The notes under the pieces: model-generated
Database searches by the model: none
Told to the model about the DNA's origin: nothing
What the model saw: the letters and a program-made list of their open reading frames with translations, nothing else
In this document: positions 36,021-45,367 of the stretch, piece by piece
Position numbering within the stretch: position 1 is the first letter of the stretch
How the letters are laid out: the number at the start of each line of letters is the position of its first letter
Program-made: the position numbers and the translations under genes
Assembly: GCA_018261935.1 (NCBI GenBank)
Contig: JAGTRP010000018.1
Span: 1-64,000, forward strand
DNA from: Rhodocyclaceae bacterium
GTDB taxonomy: Bacteria > Pseudomonadota > Gammaproteobacteria > Burkholderiales > Rhodocyclaceae
Reading direction: 5' to 3'
Length of the DNA: 64,000 nt

Positions 36021-37741
36021 GCCACTTCCTCCTGGGGCAGTCGCCGATGGTGGCCTGCTGCCCGGGCCAGGCCGGGCACGGCCTTGAACACCGCTTCCCG
36101 GGGCCCCCAGGCCTTGATCGCGCCGCCGGCGAGAAGCATTACGGCATCGGCGATATTGAGGATGTTGAGGCGGTGGGTCATGACGAATACCGTGCGCTTC
36201 TCCCGCTTCATTTCCTGCAGGGCCTGGAGCAGGGCAGCATCCCCGGCCTCGTCGAGATTGGCGTTCGGCTCGTCGAGGACGAGCAGTGCCGGGTCGCCGT
36301 ACATGGCGCGGGCCAGGGCGATACGCTGGCGCTGGCCGCCCGACAGGGCCATGCCGCCATCGCCGATGGGCGTCTCATAGCCCTCGGGCAGGCGCAGGAT
36401 CATGTCGTGGACTCCGGCCCGGCGGGCGGCCTGGATCACCTTTTCCGAATCCCGCTCGCCGAAGCGGGCGATGTTCTCGGCAATGGTGCCCTCGAAGAGC
36501 TCCACGTCCTGGGGCACGTAGCCGATCCAGGGACCCAGTTCCTCCTTGTCCCACCGGGTGACGTCGGCCTGGTCCAGACGGATGGCTCCGCCCAGGGGCG
36601 GCCACACCCCGACCAGGCCGCGGGCGAGGCTGGACTTGCCCGAAGCGCTGGGACCGATGACCGCCACCAGCATGCCGGGGGTGACGCCGAAACTGATGCC
36701 GTCCAGGATGGGAACGGGGCTGCCCGGCGAGGCCAGGACCAGGTTCTCCACCTGCAGGGCGCCCTGGGGGCGGGGCAGGGCGGTGCGCTCCGCCGCTGCC
36801 GGGGTGGCGGCCAGCAGGTCGTTCAGGCGGGAATAGGCGGCCCGGGCCGAAACCGTGCCCCGCCAGCTGCCGATGGCCTGGTCCACCGGCGAGAGGGCCC
36901 GGCCCAGGAGGATAGAGGCGGCGATCATGCCCCCCGGGGTCAGCTGGTTCTCGATGACCAGAAGGGCGCCGAAACCGAGAATGCCGGATTGGGTCGCCAG
37001 CCGGACGAACTTGCCGATTCCGGAAACCAGGGCGCCGCGTTCGCTGGCATCGGCCTGGAGCTTGAGGACTGCGGCCTGCCGAACCTGCCAGCGCCGCCGC
37101 AGGCTGGACAGCATGCCCATGGCCTCGATTGCCTCGGCATGGCGCAAGTTGCTGCTGGCGTAGTTGCCGGCGACTTGGGACAGCCGGTTGGCTTCCTTGA
37201 GGCCCTTGGCCGTCACCCGTTCATTGATCAGGGCCAGCCCGATCAGCACCAGGACGGAAACCGCACCGAACAACCCCAGCCAGGGACTAAGGAGAAAAAT
37301 CACGAACAGGTAGATGGGGGTCCAGGGAGCATCCAGGAAGGCCAGCAGGCCGTTGCCGGTGAGGAACTGCCTGACGTTGGTCAGGTCGCCCAGGGCCTGG
37401 CCGGGGTTGCCGGAGCGGGACGACAGGTAGCGCCTGAAGGCGGCATCGAACACCCGGCTGCCCAGGCGAAGGTCCAGGGCCGAACTGGCCCGGATGAGGA
37501 CCCGGGCGCGCACCAGCTCGAGGGCCGCCTCCAGCCCGTAGATCCCCAGCATGATGAGGGTCAGCATCAGCAGCGTGACCTCATTGCGGCTCGCCAGGAC
37601 GCGGTCGTAGATTTGCAGCATGTAGAGGGTGGGCATCAGCATGAGCAGGTTGATGACCAGGCTGAAGCCGGCGACGGCGATGAAGGCGCCGCGAAAAGCC
37701 CGCAGGGCTTTCCCGAGGGTGTCCGGTGACTCGTCGTGCAT
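36017..37741 (-). CDS. Type I secretion ABC permease/ATPase, PrtD-like
   Basis: 574 residues from ATG 37741 (MHDESPDTLGKALRAFRGAF), near the length of PrtD-type exporters; the frame is open upstream without conservation. Six-helix membrane domain (about 20-310), then an ATPase with Walker A GPSASGKSSL, signature LSGGQRQR and Walker B LLVLDEPNANLD. There is no C39 peptidase-like N-terminal domain, as in exporters of RTX proteases and adhesins with C-terminal signals. It lies downstream of the VCBS/RTX gene, its likely cargo. Confidence 0.93.
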   Translation of the reverse strand: MHDESPDTLGKALRAFRGAFIAVAGFSLVINLLMLMPTLYMLQIYDRVLASRNEVTLLMLTLIMLGIYGLEAALELVRARVLIRASSALDLRLGSRVFDAAFRRYLSSRSGNPGQALGDLTNVRQFLTGNGLLAFLDAPWTPIYLFVIFLLSPWLGLFGAVSVLVLIGLALINERVTAKGLKEANRLSQVAGNYASSNLRHAEAIEAMGMLSSLRRRWQVRQAAVLKLQADASERGALVSGIGKFVRLATQSGILGFGALLVIENQLTPGGMIAASILLGRALSPVDQAIGSWRGTVSARAAYSRLNDLLAATPAAAERTALPRPQGALQVENLVLASPGSPVPILDGISFGVTPGMLVAVIGPSASGKSSLARGLVGVWPPLGGAIRLDQADVTRWDKEELGPWIGYVPQDVELFEGTIAENIARFGERDSEKVIQAARRAGVHDMILRLPEGYETPIGDGGMALSGGQRQRIALARAMYGDPALLVLDEPNANLDEAGDAALLQALQEMKREKRTVFVMTHRLNILNIADAVMLLAGGAIKAWGPREAVFKAVPGLARAAGHHRRLPQEEVA

Positions 37742-37807
37742 GGCGATGGCCCATCTCCCTATGCCGTGGCAAAGGCCAGCCGGGGTCGGGCAGGCCCTGT
37801 GGATCGA

Positions 37808-37841
37808 GCCGGCATCGGCCCCTGCAGCGGCCGATGCCGGC
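37808..37841 (-). other. Strong hairpin between cargo and exporter genes
   Basis: GCCGGCATCGGCC (37808-37820) and GGCCGATGCCGGC (37829-37841) form a 13-bp perfect stem with an 8-base loop, starting 10 bases past the stop of the VCBS/RTX gene. No T tract follows on the minus strand, so it is more likely an RNA-stabilising or partial-stop element that lets the cargo be made in excess over the exporter. Confidence 0.65.
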
Positions 37842-37851
37842 AACCGCTAGG

Positions 37852-40542
37852 TCACAGCACGAAATCGCCCTGGGTGAGGGTTACCGTGCCGGTGAGCTTG
37901 ATTTCGAACTCGGCGGTGGCGGTATTGCCGTCGTTGTCGAACTGGACCACGGTGTTGCCGTTCTCGCTGAACCAGTTGATGCTGTTGGCTTGAAGGGTCT
38001 TGCTCTGGGCGGCGACGAAGGCGAAGGCGTCATCACCGGCGGTTGTCGTCTTGGCATCGATGGCCGAGAAGTCCAGCTTGTCGCCGGCACCGAAGGCGAT
38101 GGTGTCGCCGGTGTCGCGGACGCTCAGGAATTTGTAGGTGTCGGTGCCGTCGTTGCCCGTCAGGATGTCGGCTCCGTAGCCGCCGATAATGATGTCATTG
38201 TTGGAGTCGCCGGAAATGGTGTCGTTTCCGGAACCGCCATAAAGCACGTCATTGTCCGAGCCGCCATAGATCGTGTCGTCGTCGGAGCCTCCATAGATGG
38301 TGTCGGATTGGCTGTCGCCCGAGATGGCGTCCTTTCCAGCTCCACCATAGATCGTGTCGGTATCCTGTCCGCCGGAAAGGCTATCGTTGCCGTTGTAGCC
38401 GTAGATCGTGTCGACGCCTGATTTGGCGTCGATGGTGTCGGACCCGTTGGTCCCCCTGATGATGTTGTCGCCGTTCAGCTGGTTGTTGGTGTAGGTAACC
38501 AGGGTCGGCAAGGGACCATCGCCAGCCCCGTCAAAGTCGTTGGAGTCGCCGGTGCCCGTGTAAACCGCCGGCGCGGCGGCCCGCACCAGCGGCTCGTCGG
38601 CCCCGGCGATGGCGATGGTGACATCCTGGCTGGCGCTGCCATCGAGGCTCTTGACGGTGAAAGTCCGGGTCAGGCCGGCATCCCCGCTCAGGTACTGGAC
38701 GGCATCGTTATTGAGCCCGAAAGTCCAGTTGCCGTCCTTATCGACCGAGAAAGTGCCCTCGTCGATGGCGGAGGAATAGGCTTTGGCATAAGCCTCGCCA
38801 TCATCGACATCGCCGACGGTGAGCTTGCCCGAGGCGGTTAGAGTTCCGTCCTCCTTCACCTGGCCCGTGGCCGCGTCGTTGATGCCGACGCCGATGCTCG
38901 CCAGGTCATTAACCCCGGTGATGGTGACGGTGGCGGTCTGGTCGACGGCGGCGCCATGCTCGTCGGTGACCTTGTAGGCGACGACGATGTCCTCGGTGAC
39001 TCCGGCGGCCAGGTGCTGGAAGGCGGCATCGGTCGGGTCGATGGTCAGCGTGTTGTCGGCGACGCTGACGCCGGCCGGCAGGGAACCGATGTCCGTGGCG
39101 CTCAACCGGGCGCCGTCGTCGACATCGCTGGCGCCAGCCAGCAGGTTGACCGTGACCGCGGCATGGTCCTCGGTGCCGGCTGCGGTCAGCGGGTTGGCCA
39201 CAATCGGCGCATCGTTGGTGCCCGTGATGGTGACGGTGACATCCTGGCTGGCGGTGCCGTCCAGGCTCTGGACCGCGAAGGTCTTGGTCAGGGTGGCGTC
39301 CTGCGCCAGGTGCTGGACCGCGTCGTTGTTGAGGTCGAAGGTCCAGCTGCCATCGTCCTTGACCGAGAAGGTGCCTTCGTCGATGGAGGAGGAAGCGGCC
39401 TTGGCATGGGCTTCGCCATCATCGACATCGCTGACGGTGAGTTTCCCGGTGGCGCTGAGGGTATCGTCCTCCTTCACGTCGCCGGTGGCCGTGCCGCTAA
39501 TGGTGGCCGCATCGTTGGTGCCCGTGATGGTGACGGTGACATCCTGGCTGGCGGTGCCGTCCTGGCTCTGGACCGCAAAGGTCTTGGTCAGGGTGGCATC
39601 CTGCGCCAGGTGCTGGAGCGCGTCGTTGTTGAGGTCGAAGGTCCAGCTGCCATCGTCCTTGACCGAGAAGGTGCCCTCGTCGACGGTCGAGGAAGTGGCC
39701 TTGGCATGGGCTTCGCCGTCATCGACATCGCTGACGGTGAGCTTCCCGGTGGCGCTGAGGGTGTCGTCCTCCTTCACGCCGCCGGTGGCCGTGCCGCTGA
39801 TGCTGGCCGCGTCGTTGGCGCCCGTGATGGTGATGGTGACATCCTGGCTGGCGGTGCCGTCCAGGCTTTGGACCGCAAAGGTCTTGGTCAGGGTCGCATC
39901 CTTGGCAAGGTGCTGGATGGCGTCGTTATTGAGGTCGAACTGCCAGTTGCCATCCTTATCGACCGAGAAAGTGCCTTCGTCGATGGTCGAGGAATAGGCT
40001 TTGGCATGGGCCTCACCCCTGTCGAGGTCGGCGATGGTCAGTTTGCCGCCGGCGGTCAGGGTGCCGTCTTCCGTGGTTTTGCCGGCAGTATCCCCCACAA
40101 TGTTGGCGCCGTCGTTCTGGCCCGTGACATTGATCCGGACGGTGGCGTAGCTGATGGTGCCGTTGCCCAGTTGGATCGCGTAATTGAACGAGTCCGAATA
40201 GGCTTCCCCTTCCTTCAGGGAATTGATGTCGAAGCCCTCGGCAAACTTGAACTCGATCTTGCCGCTGTTGATCCGAATCTGATTGCCGTCTGCGGTGCTC
40301 TCCCAGGCGCTGACCATGGCTTTCCCGACGTCGCTGGCCAGGAGGTCCCTCAGGGCGGTGGCCCCTTCGCCATCGTCGATGGAGTAGAGCTTCTTCGCAT
40401 TGCCCCCCAGGTCGTTGGCCAGGACATCCCAGAGAATGGTGTTGCTGGCCGTGTAGTTGCTGTTGAACCAGTCTTCCGTGCGATTAAAGGTGTCGTCCCC
40501 CGCCTGGGGAGTGTTGGTATATGAAACACTGCTGACGGCCAT
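37852..40542 (-). CDS. VCBS-repeat/RTX calcium-binding secreted protein, probable type I cargo
   Basis: 896 residues, no signal peptide. The N-terminal domain (about 1-145) has a segment WDVLANDLGG. Then come VCBS repeats of 100 residues (three nearly identical, about 145-444, each with KEDDTLSATGKLTVSDVDDG or a variant), a cadherin-like repeat (about 445-545) and another VCBS repeat (about 546-650). About seven RTX nonapeptide turns follow (GGSGNDTISGDSNNDIIIGG, about 730-800), then a C-terminal secretion-signal region ending DFVL. Such proteins are adhesins or surface proteins folded by calcium. The adjacent exporter genes support this. CAGGAG precedes the ATG. Confidence 0.9.
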   Translation of the reverse strand: MAVSSVSYTNTPQAGDDTFNRTEDWFNSNYTASNTILWDVLANDLGGNAKKLYSIDDGEGATALRDLLASDVGKAMVSAWESTADGNQIRINSGKIEFKFAEGFDINSLKEGEAYSDSFNYAIQLGNGTISYATVRINVTGQNDGANIVGDTAGKTTEDGTLTAGGKLTIADLDRGEAHAKAYSSTIDEGTFSVDKDGNWQFDLNNDAIQHLAKDATLTKTFAVQSLDGTASQDVTITITGANDAASISGTATGGVKEDDTLSATGKLTVSDVDDGEAHAKATSSTVDEGTFSVKDDGSWTFDLNNDALQHLAQDATLTKTFAVQSQDGTASQDVTVTITGTNDAATISGTATGDVKEDDTLSATGKLTVSDVDDGEAHAKAASSSIDEGTFSVKDDGSWTFDLNNDAVQHLAQDATLTKTFAVQSLDGTASQDVTVTITGTNDAPIVANPLTAAGTEDHAAVTVNLLAGASDVDDGARLSATDIGSLPAGVSVADNTLTIDPTDAAFQHLAAGVTEDIVVAYKVTDEHGAAVDQTATVTITGVNDLASIGVGINDAATGQVKEDGTLTASGKLTVGDVDDGEAYAKAYSSAIDEGTFSVDKDGNWTFGLNNDAVQYLSGDAGLTRTFTVKSLDGSASQDVTIAIAGADEPLVRAAAPAVYTGTGDSNDFDGAGDGPLPTLVTYTNNQLNGDNIIRGTNGSDTIDAKSGVDTIYGYNGNDSLSGGQDTDTIYGGAGKDAISGDSQSDTIYGGSDDDTIYGGSDNDVLYGGSGNDTISGDSNNDIIIGGYGADILTGNDGTDTYKFLSVRDTGDTIAFGAGDKLDFSAIDAKTTTAGDDAFAFVAAQSKTLQANSINWFSENGNTVVQFDNDGNTATAEFEIKLTGTVTLTQGDFVL
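39211..40110. repeat. Three tandem 300-bp repeats encoding VCBS domains
   Basis: The sequence CGTTGGTGCCCGTGATGG-like recurs at 39213, 39513 and 39813, a period of exactly 300 bases. The first two copies are almost identical and the third is slightly diverged; a further diverged copy covers about 38605-38880. Exact-length in-frame repeats can change number by recombination, and may collapse in assembly. Confidence 0.9.
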
Positions 40543-40842
40543 GGCATAGCTCCTGGGATGATTTCAAGACTGGCTGCCTCTGGGCAGCCTCTCATGCTGA
40601 TTTCCTTTCGCGCTGGCTCGGCGCCGTCCCGGGGGCTTCCTGCCGCCGATGCCTCTGGGGGGCGGATGTTCGCGCGCCATGGATAGCAATATAGTCCCCG
40701 CCCATGCGGATGCCATGGAGTGGACTATTCCATTCGGGGCAGGATCAATGCTCCGGGAATGGTGGGCAATGCTGTAAGCAAGCCGCCATATCCCGGGTGG
40801 GAGGGAGGCAAGGCCGTTAGGCAGGGCGTGGGGCGGTTTCGC
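40543..40842. other. 300-base gap upstream of the VCBS/RTX gene
   Basis: No gene seen. It must hold the promoter of the secreted-protein operon. A hairpin GGCTGCC-TCTG-GGCAGCC lies at 40572-40589 in the likely leader, and ATAGTCC (40691-40697) with GGACTAT (40722-40728) form a spaced inverted repeat that could be an operator. I find no convincing -35/-10 pair. Confidence 0.5.
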
Positions 40843-42243
40843 CTAGCGCTGTTCCGCCACCCACTGCAGCAGGGCGTCGATGGCGGCCTGCCCTTCCCGG
40901 GCCCGGGGATGGTTGATGAGGAAGGTGACGGCGTAGGGCCTGCCCTCGCTGTCGAGGGCGTAGCCGGCGGCGGTCTTGACGCCGTCCAGGGTGCCGGTCT
41001 TGATGTGGGCGCGGCCCCGGGCGCTGGAATCGACGAGGCGCTTCTTCATGGTGCCGTCGATGCCGACGATGGGCAGGCTGGAAACGAACTCGGGCATCAC
41101 CGGGCTTTGCCAGGCATCGAGCAGGAGCCGGTTGAGGCTGAGGGCGCTGATCCGCTCCCGGCGGGACAGCCCGGAGCCGTTCTCCAGCTCCAGTTCCGGG
41201 AAGGCGAGACGGCGCCGGGCGAGCCAGTCGGCGATGCGCTGGCGGGCCTTGCCCGGGGTGGCGACGCCGTCGCCGTTGCCCAGGGTCAGGAAAAGCTGGC
41301 GGGCCATGACGTTGTTGGAAAACTTGTTGATGTCCCGCACGGTGTCGGCCAGGGGCGGCGACTCCTGCTCGGCCGCCAGACGGGCGCCGGCGGGGAGGGC
41401 GCCGCTCCGCACCCGGCCGGCCAGGGTGCCGCCCATTTCCCGCCAGAGGGCGGCGAAGAGGCTGGCCACCTGGGCGTCCGCCGGCAGCGGCGCCAGGTTG
41501 AGCATCTTTTCGCCGCAGGCGGCGGCGTAGCTGCCGGCGAATTCCAGGCGGTTGCCGACCTTCTCCGGCAGCAGGCGGACGCTGATGCGGTCCTTCCAGT
41601 TGTCGCCGCAGGGACCCTGGGCGAGTTGCAGGCGGTTATCGATGGCGAGGCCGTCCCCGGGCGTCTCCACCAGCAGCCGCACCCGGGTCGCCTCCGGCTG
41701 CAGGATGAAGCGCAGGGCGCGGAAATTGACCAGCAGCGCATCGGGCCCGACGTTGTAGGGGCGCATGGGCTTATCGTCGAAATCGCCGTCGGCCGGGGGG
41801 GCGTCGAAGGTGCTGCGGTCCAGCACCAGGTCGCCGGCGATATGGGTAATGCCCCGGACCCGCAGTTGCCGCAGCAGGGCCCAGAAGTGCTCGAGGGCGA
41901 ATTTCGGGTCGCCGCTGCCCTTCATGTAGAGATTGCCGGGGAGTTGCCCATCCACCGGCTCGGCCTCGATGAAGGCGCCGGTCTTCCAGGTGTAGGCGGG
42001 GCCCAGGAGGTCGAGGGCGGCGAAGGTGGTGACAAGCTTCATCACCGACGCCGGGTTCATGGCGCGGCTGGCGTTGAAGGACAGCAGGGGCGTCCTGGCA
42101 TCCACCGCCTGGACGACCACCGCTACGTCGGCCGGGTCGATCCGGGCCCCTTTCAGCGCGAGCCGCACGGCGGGCGGCATTTCCGCCGCCCGCACCGGAA
42201 GGGCGGCGATGCAGAAGGCGAGGGCGATGAGCAGGCGCGTCAT
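40843..42243 (-). CDS. dacB: D-alanyl-D-alanine carboxypeptidase/endopeptidase, PBP4 family
   Basis: 466 residues with signal peptide 1-19 (ends PVRAA). The three penicillin-binding motifs are present: SVMK (about 66), SNN in NKFSNNVMARQL (about 303) and KTGT in HIKTGTLDGVK (about 415). Between motifs 1 and 2 is the large PBP4-type insertion. The periplasmic enzyme trims and cleaves peptidoglycan cross-links. It starts 17 bases after the chemoreceptor stop and may be cotranscribed with it. Confidence 0.94.
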   Translation of the reverse strand: MTRLLIALAFCIAALPVRAAEMPPAVRLALKGARIDPADVAVVVQAVDARTPLLSFNASRAMNPASVMKLVTTFAALDLLGPAYTWKTGAFIEAEPVDGQLPGNLYMKGSGDPKFALEHFWALLRQLRVRGITHIAGDLVLDRSTFDAPPADGDFDDKPMRPYNVGPDALLVNFRALRFILQPEATRVRLLVETPGDGLAIDNRLQLAQGPCGDNWKDRISVRLLPEKVGNRLEFAGSYAAACGEKMLNLAPLPADAQVASLFAALWREMGGTLAGRVRSGALPAGARLAAEQESPPLADTVRDINKFSNNVMARQLFLTLGNGDGVATPGKARQRIADWLARRRLAFPELELENGSGLSRRERISALSLNRLLLDAWQSPVMPEFVSSLPIVGIDGTMKKRLVDSSARGRAHIKTGTLDGVKTAAGYALDSEGRPYAVTFLINHPRAREGQAAIDALLQWVAEQR

Positions 42244-42260
42244 GGCCCCCGACCCGGCAG

Positions 42261-44360
42261 TTAGCGGCGCTTGTGCAGTTCGAAGCCCTTGATCAGGGCA
42301 TCGAGCCGGCGGGCAGTGGTGAGGAGTTCTCCCACCGCCTGGTTGGCGGCATGGGCCGATTCGGTGTTGTGCTCGATGAGGTCGGTGATGCGCTGCATGC
42401 TGGCCGCCACCTCTTCGCTGGCGATACCCTGCTGGCGCGCCGCGTCGGAAATGTTCTCGGCCATCTCGGTGACCTGCCGGCTGGATTGGGTGATGCCCTC
42501 CAGGCCGGCGACGCTGTCCCGCAGCTTGCCGATGCCGGTTTCCACCTCTCGGGCCGCAGTTTCCATGCTGCTCACCGCCTGCTGGGTGACCGACTGGATT
42601 TCGTTCACCGTGGCGGCGATGTCGGAGGTCGAGGCGGAAGTGCGCTCGGCAAGCTTCCTCACTTCGTCCGCCACCACCGCGAAGCCCCGCCCCTGTTCGC
42701 CGGCCCGGGCCGCCTCGATGGCGGCGTTCAGGGCCAGGAGGTTGGTCTGGCCGGCAATTTCGGCGATGACGCCGGTGATGTCGCCGATTTTCTGGATCGA
42801 ATGGTTGAGCTGGTCGATGGTGGCGCTGGAGGCCTGAACCGCCTCCACCACCCGGTTGGTCGCCCGCATGCTCTCGCCGATGTGGTCGTTGCTGTCGGCC
42901 AGCAGGGACTGCGATTCCTTGGCGGCATCGGCGGTCTCCTTGGCGTTGGCCGCCACTTCCTGCACCGACTGGCTGAATTCCTCGGTAGCCGCCGCCACGC
43001 CCTCGACGTTGGTCTGCTGCTGCACCGACTGGTCCGCCACGTGCCGCATCTGGTCCTCCAGCTGGCTGCTGCGTTCATCGATGACCCTGGCGGCGGTGCT
43101 GATGTCGTCTAGCATGGCCTTGAGGGCACCCTGCATGATGGCCAGGTTGCCGAGCAGGTGGCCGGTTTCATCGCGCTTGGAAATGTCGATCTCGTCGGTC
43201 AGGTTGCCTTCCGCGATGCGCTCGAAATGGCCGATGGCGCGCCGGATGGGGCCGATGATGGCGGCCACCAGCAGGCCGCCGCCGAGGACGGCGACGAGGA
43301 TGGCGATGGCCGTGCTGACCATGGAGAGATTGCGCACCTGCAGGTAGCTGTCGGCGGCCTCGGCATGGGAGCGCTCGGCGGCGGCCGCCAATTCCTGGAT
43401 GAGGGCCTCCCCGTCCTTGTTCATCTCCTTGTAGAGCGGATTGATCTTGGTCAGGAGCACTTCGTTGGCCTTGACGTAGTCGCCGGCGGCCAACAGGCCG
43501 CGGGCCACATTGACGCCCTCCTTGGAGAAACGTTCCCGGGTTTCGGCGAATTTGCTGAGGAGTCCCTTCTCCTTCTCCGACAGGGGTTGCCTGGCCAGTT
43601 CCTCGAGCTGGCGGTTGATCTCCGCCCGGTTCTTGAGGGTCGCCTCGATGTGCATGTCCAGGGGGTGGTCGTGGAGCTTGGAATTGGGATTTGCGGGATC
43701 GTGCTGCAGGCCCAGCATGATCTGGGAGCGGTTGTCGCTCAACAGGAACATCATCCGGTTGATCGCGTTGGAGGGCACCAGCTCCTGGCGGTACATGGAT
43801 TCCAGGCGGCCATTGCTTGCCGTCAGGCCGGAAAGGTTGATGGCCATCATGACCATCATCAGGACCGCCATGATCCCCATGGTTCCCCACAGCCGGGTGC
43901 GCAGGGACATCCGGGCAAAGAGGCCGGCGCTGGCGCTCGGCAGGGGAGCGTGGCTTTGGCGCAGCCGGGCATAGAGGCCTTCGGCAGCCTGTACCTTTTC
44001 CCGGGACGGCGGCGTGCGCACCGACATGTAGCCGGTGATGGCGCCGTTCTTCTTGAGGGGAACCACCAGGGCCTCGACCCAGTAGTGGTCGCCGTTCTTG
44101 CAGCGGTTCTTGACCACGCCGCGCCAGGGCAGGCCGGCTTTCACCGTCTGCCAGAGATCCTCGAAGGCCTGGGGCGGCATGTCCGGATGGCGGACGATGT
44201 TGTGGCTGCTGCCGACCAGTTCTTCCCGGGAAAAGCCGCTGATGTCGACGAAAGCGTCATTGGCGTGGGTGATGACGCCTTTGAGATCGGTCTTGGAGAC
44301 AAGATACTGGTTCGGCGGAAAGGGAACTTCCCTTTGCGATACCGGCTGGTTGTTCTTCAT
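42261..44360 (-). CDS. Methyl-accepting chemotaxis protein with N-terminal PAS domain
   Basis: 699 residues. A cytoplasmic PAS domain of Aer type (about 15-125; [30 protein letters not shown]), helix 1 (about 157-176), a four-helix-bundle periplasmic domain (about 180-340), helix 2 (about 345-368), HAMP, and the signalling hairpin with tip [20 protein letters not shown]. The PAS start resembles Aer, which senses redox state through FAD, but the extra periplasmic domain is unlike E. coli Aer. It should signal to CheA/CheW, not encoded here. Confidence 0.92.
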   Translation of the reverse strand: MKNNQPVSQREVPFPPNQYLVSKTDLKGVITHANDAFVDISGFSREELVGSSHNIVRHPDMPPQAFEDLWQTVKAGLPWRGVVKNRCKNGDHYWVEALVVPLKKNGAITGYMSVRTPPSREKVQAAEGLYARLRQSHAPLPSASAGLFARMSLRTRLWGTMGIMAVLMMVMMAINLSGLTASNGRLESMYRQELVPSNAINRMMFLLSDNRSQIMLGLQHDPANPNSKLHDHPLDMHIEATLKNRAEINRQLEELARQPLSEKEKGLLSKFAETRERFSKEGVNVARGLLAAGDYVKANEVLLTKINPLYKEMNKDGEALIQELAAAAERSHAEAADSYLQVRNLSMVSTAIAILVAVLGGGLLVAAIIGPIRRAIGHFERIAEGNLTDEIDISKRDETGHLLGNLAIMQGALKAMLDDISTAARVIDERSSQLEDQMRHVADQSVQQQTNVEGVAAATEEFSQSVQEVAANAKETADAAKESQSLLADSNDHIGESMRATNRVVEAVQASSATIDQLNHSIQKIGDITGVIAEIAGQTNLLALNAAIEAARAGEQGRGFAVVADEVRKLAERTSASTSDIAATVNEIQSVTQQAVSSMETAAREVETGIGKLRDSVAGLEGITQSSRQVTEMAENISDAARQQGIASEEVAASMQRITDLIEHNTESAHAANQAVGELLTTARRLDALIKGFELHKRR

Positions 44361-44596
44361 GGAGAGATCCTGAGCCTTGCGCTAGGTCGAAATAGGCAAT
44401 TTTCCATTTTACGGGAAATGGAGGGCGCTGTACTGCTTTCGCTCCACGACCGGCCTGGTGGAGGGGATGGTTTCCGGTGGGGCCGCCGGTGCCGCGGAAC
44501 TTGGCGGGATTTCAGCGCTCCCCTGCATAGGTGAGTGGCGTTCCGGATCGGCCGGGCCGCCGGTGCCCCAGACCCTATCCATTCGAACCAGTTGCC

Positions 44597-45367
44597 ATGG
44601 CAGAAGCAAAGATCCGGCCTCCGCCCCCGCCGCAAAGCGACTGGGCCTATTTCCTGGATATGGACGGCACCCTGATCGAAATTGCCGAAACGCCGGACAG
44701 CATCCACGTGGACGATGCCCTCCTGGACCTGGTGTGGCGTCTGCACGGCGCCTGCGACGGCGCCGTCGCTCTGGTCAGCGGCCGCACCTTGGCCGATCTG
44801 GATCGGCGGGTCGGCGGCACGTTCCTGGCCATCGCCGGCCAGCATGGCCTGGAGCGGCGCAGCGCCAGCGGCCGGGTGCAGACCCAGGCGGCGCCCGCGG
44901 CCGCCAAGGAGGAAATCGCCCGCCATCTGGCCTCCATCGTTGCCCGCCATCCGGGCCTGCGCCTGGAGGACAAGGGGCTCACCCTGGCTATCCATTATCG
45001 CCAGGCGCCCCGGTTGGCGAGCTACGTCCATCGCACCCTGCGGGGGCTGGTGGAGCGCTGCCAGGAAGGGCTTCGCCTGCAGAAGGGCAAGCGGGTGGTG
45101 GAAGTGCAGCCGGCCGGCTTCGACAAGGGCTCCGCCATCGAGGAATACTTGCGGGAACCGCCCTTCCTGGGGCGGCGACCGGTGTTCATCGGTGACGATG
45201 TTACCGACGAGCATGGCTTCGTCGTGGTGAACCGCTTGCACGGCCTGTCCGTCAAAGTGGGAACGGGGACAACCGTTGCCCGCTACCGCCTGCCCGATGT
45301 GGTGGCGGTGCGGCAATGGCTGGCAACGGCCCCAGGAGGCAAGAATGCTGAGCGCTCATACCCTTGA
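44597..45367 (+). CDS. otsB: Trehalose-6-phosphate phosphatase
   Basis: 256 residues from ATG 44597 (MAEAKIRPPPPPQSDWAYFL). A HAD-superfamily fold: nucleophile motif FLDMDGTLIE (about 19), ALVSGRTLADL (about 60), and metal-binding FIGDDVTDEHGF (about 200). It removes phosphate from trehalose-6-phosphate. The start is not certain: GTG 44531 in the same frame would add 22 residues. The GH15 gene starts inside its last codons. No otsA lies nearby. Confidence 0.9.
   Translation: MAEAKIRPPPPPQSDWAYFLDMDGTLIEIAETPDSIHVDDALLDLVWRLHGACDGAVALVSGRTLADLDRRVGGTFLAIAGQHGLERRSASGRVQTQAAPAAAKEEIARHLASIVARHPGLRLEDKGLTLAIHYRQAPRLASYVHRTLRGLVERCQEGLRLQKGKRVVEVQPAGFDKGSAIEEYLREPPFLGRRPVFIGDDVTDEHGFVVVNRLHGLSVKVGTGTTVARYRLPDVVAVRQWLATAPGGKNAERSYP

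Noticed and set aside
39211-40110. CRISPR-like periodic repeats
   Set aside because: Units are 300 bp, contiguous and in frame with VCBS domains; no spacers and no cas genes.
38956-40524. Repetitive plus-strand frame opposite the VCBS gene
   Set aside because: Mirrors the 300-bp repeats of the real gene and has no independent features.
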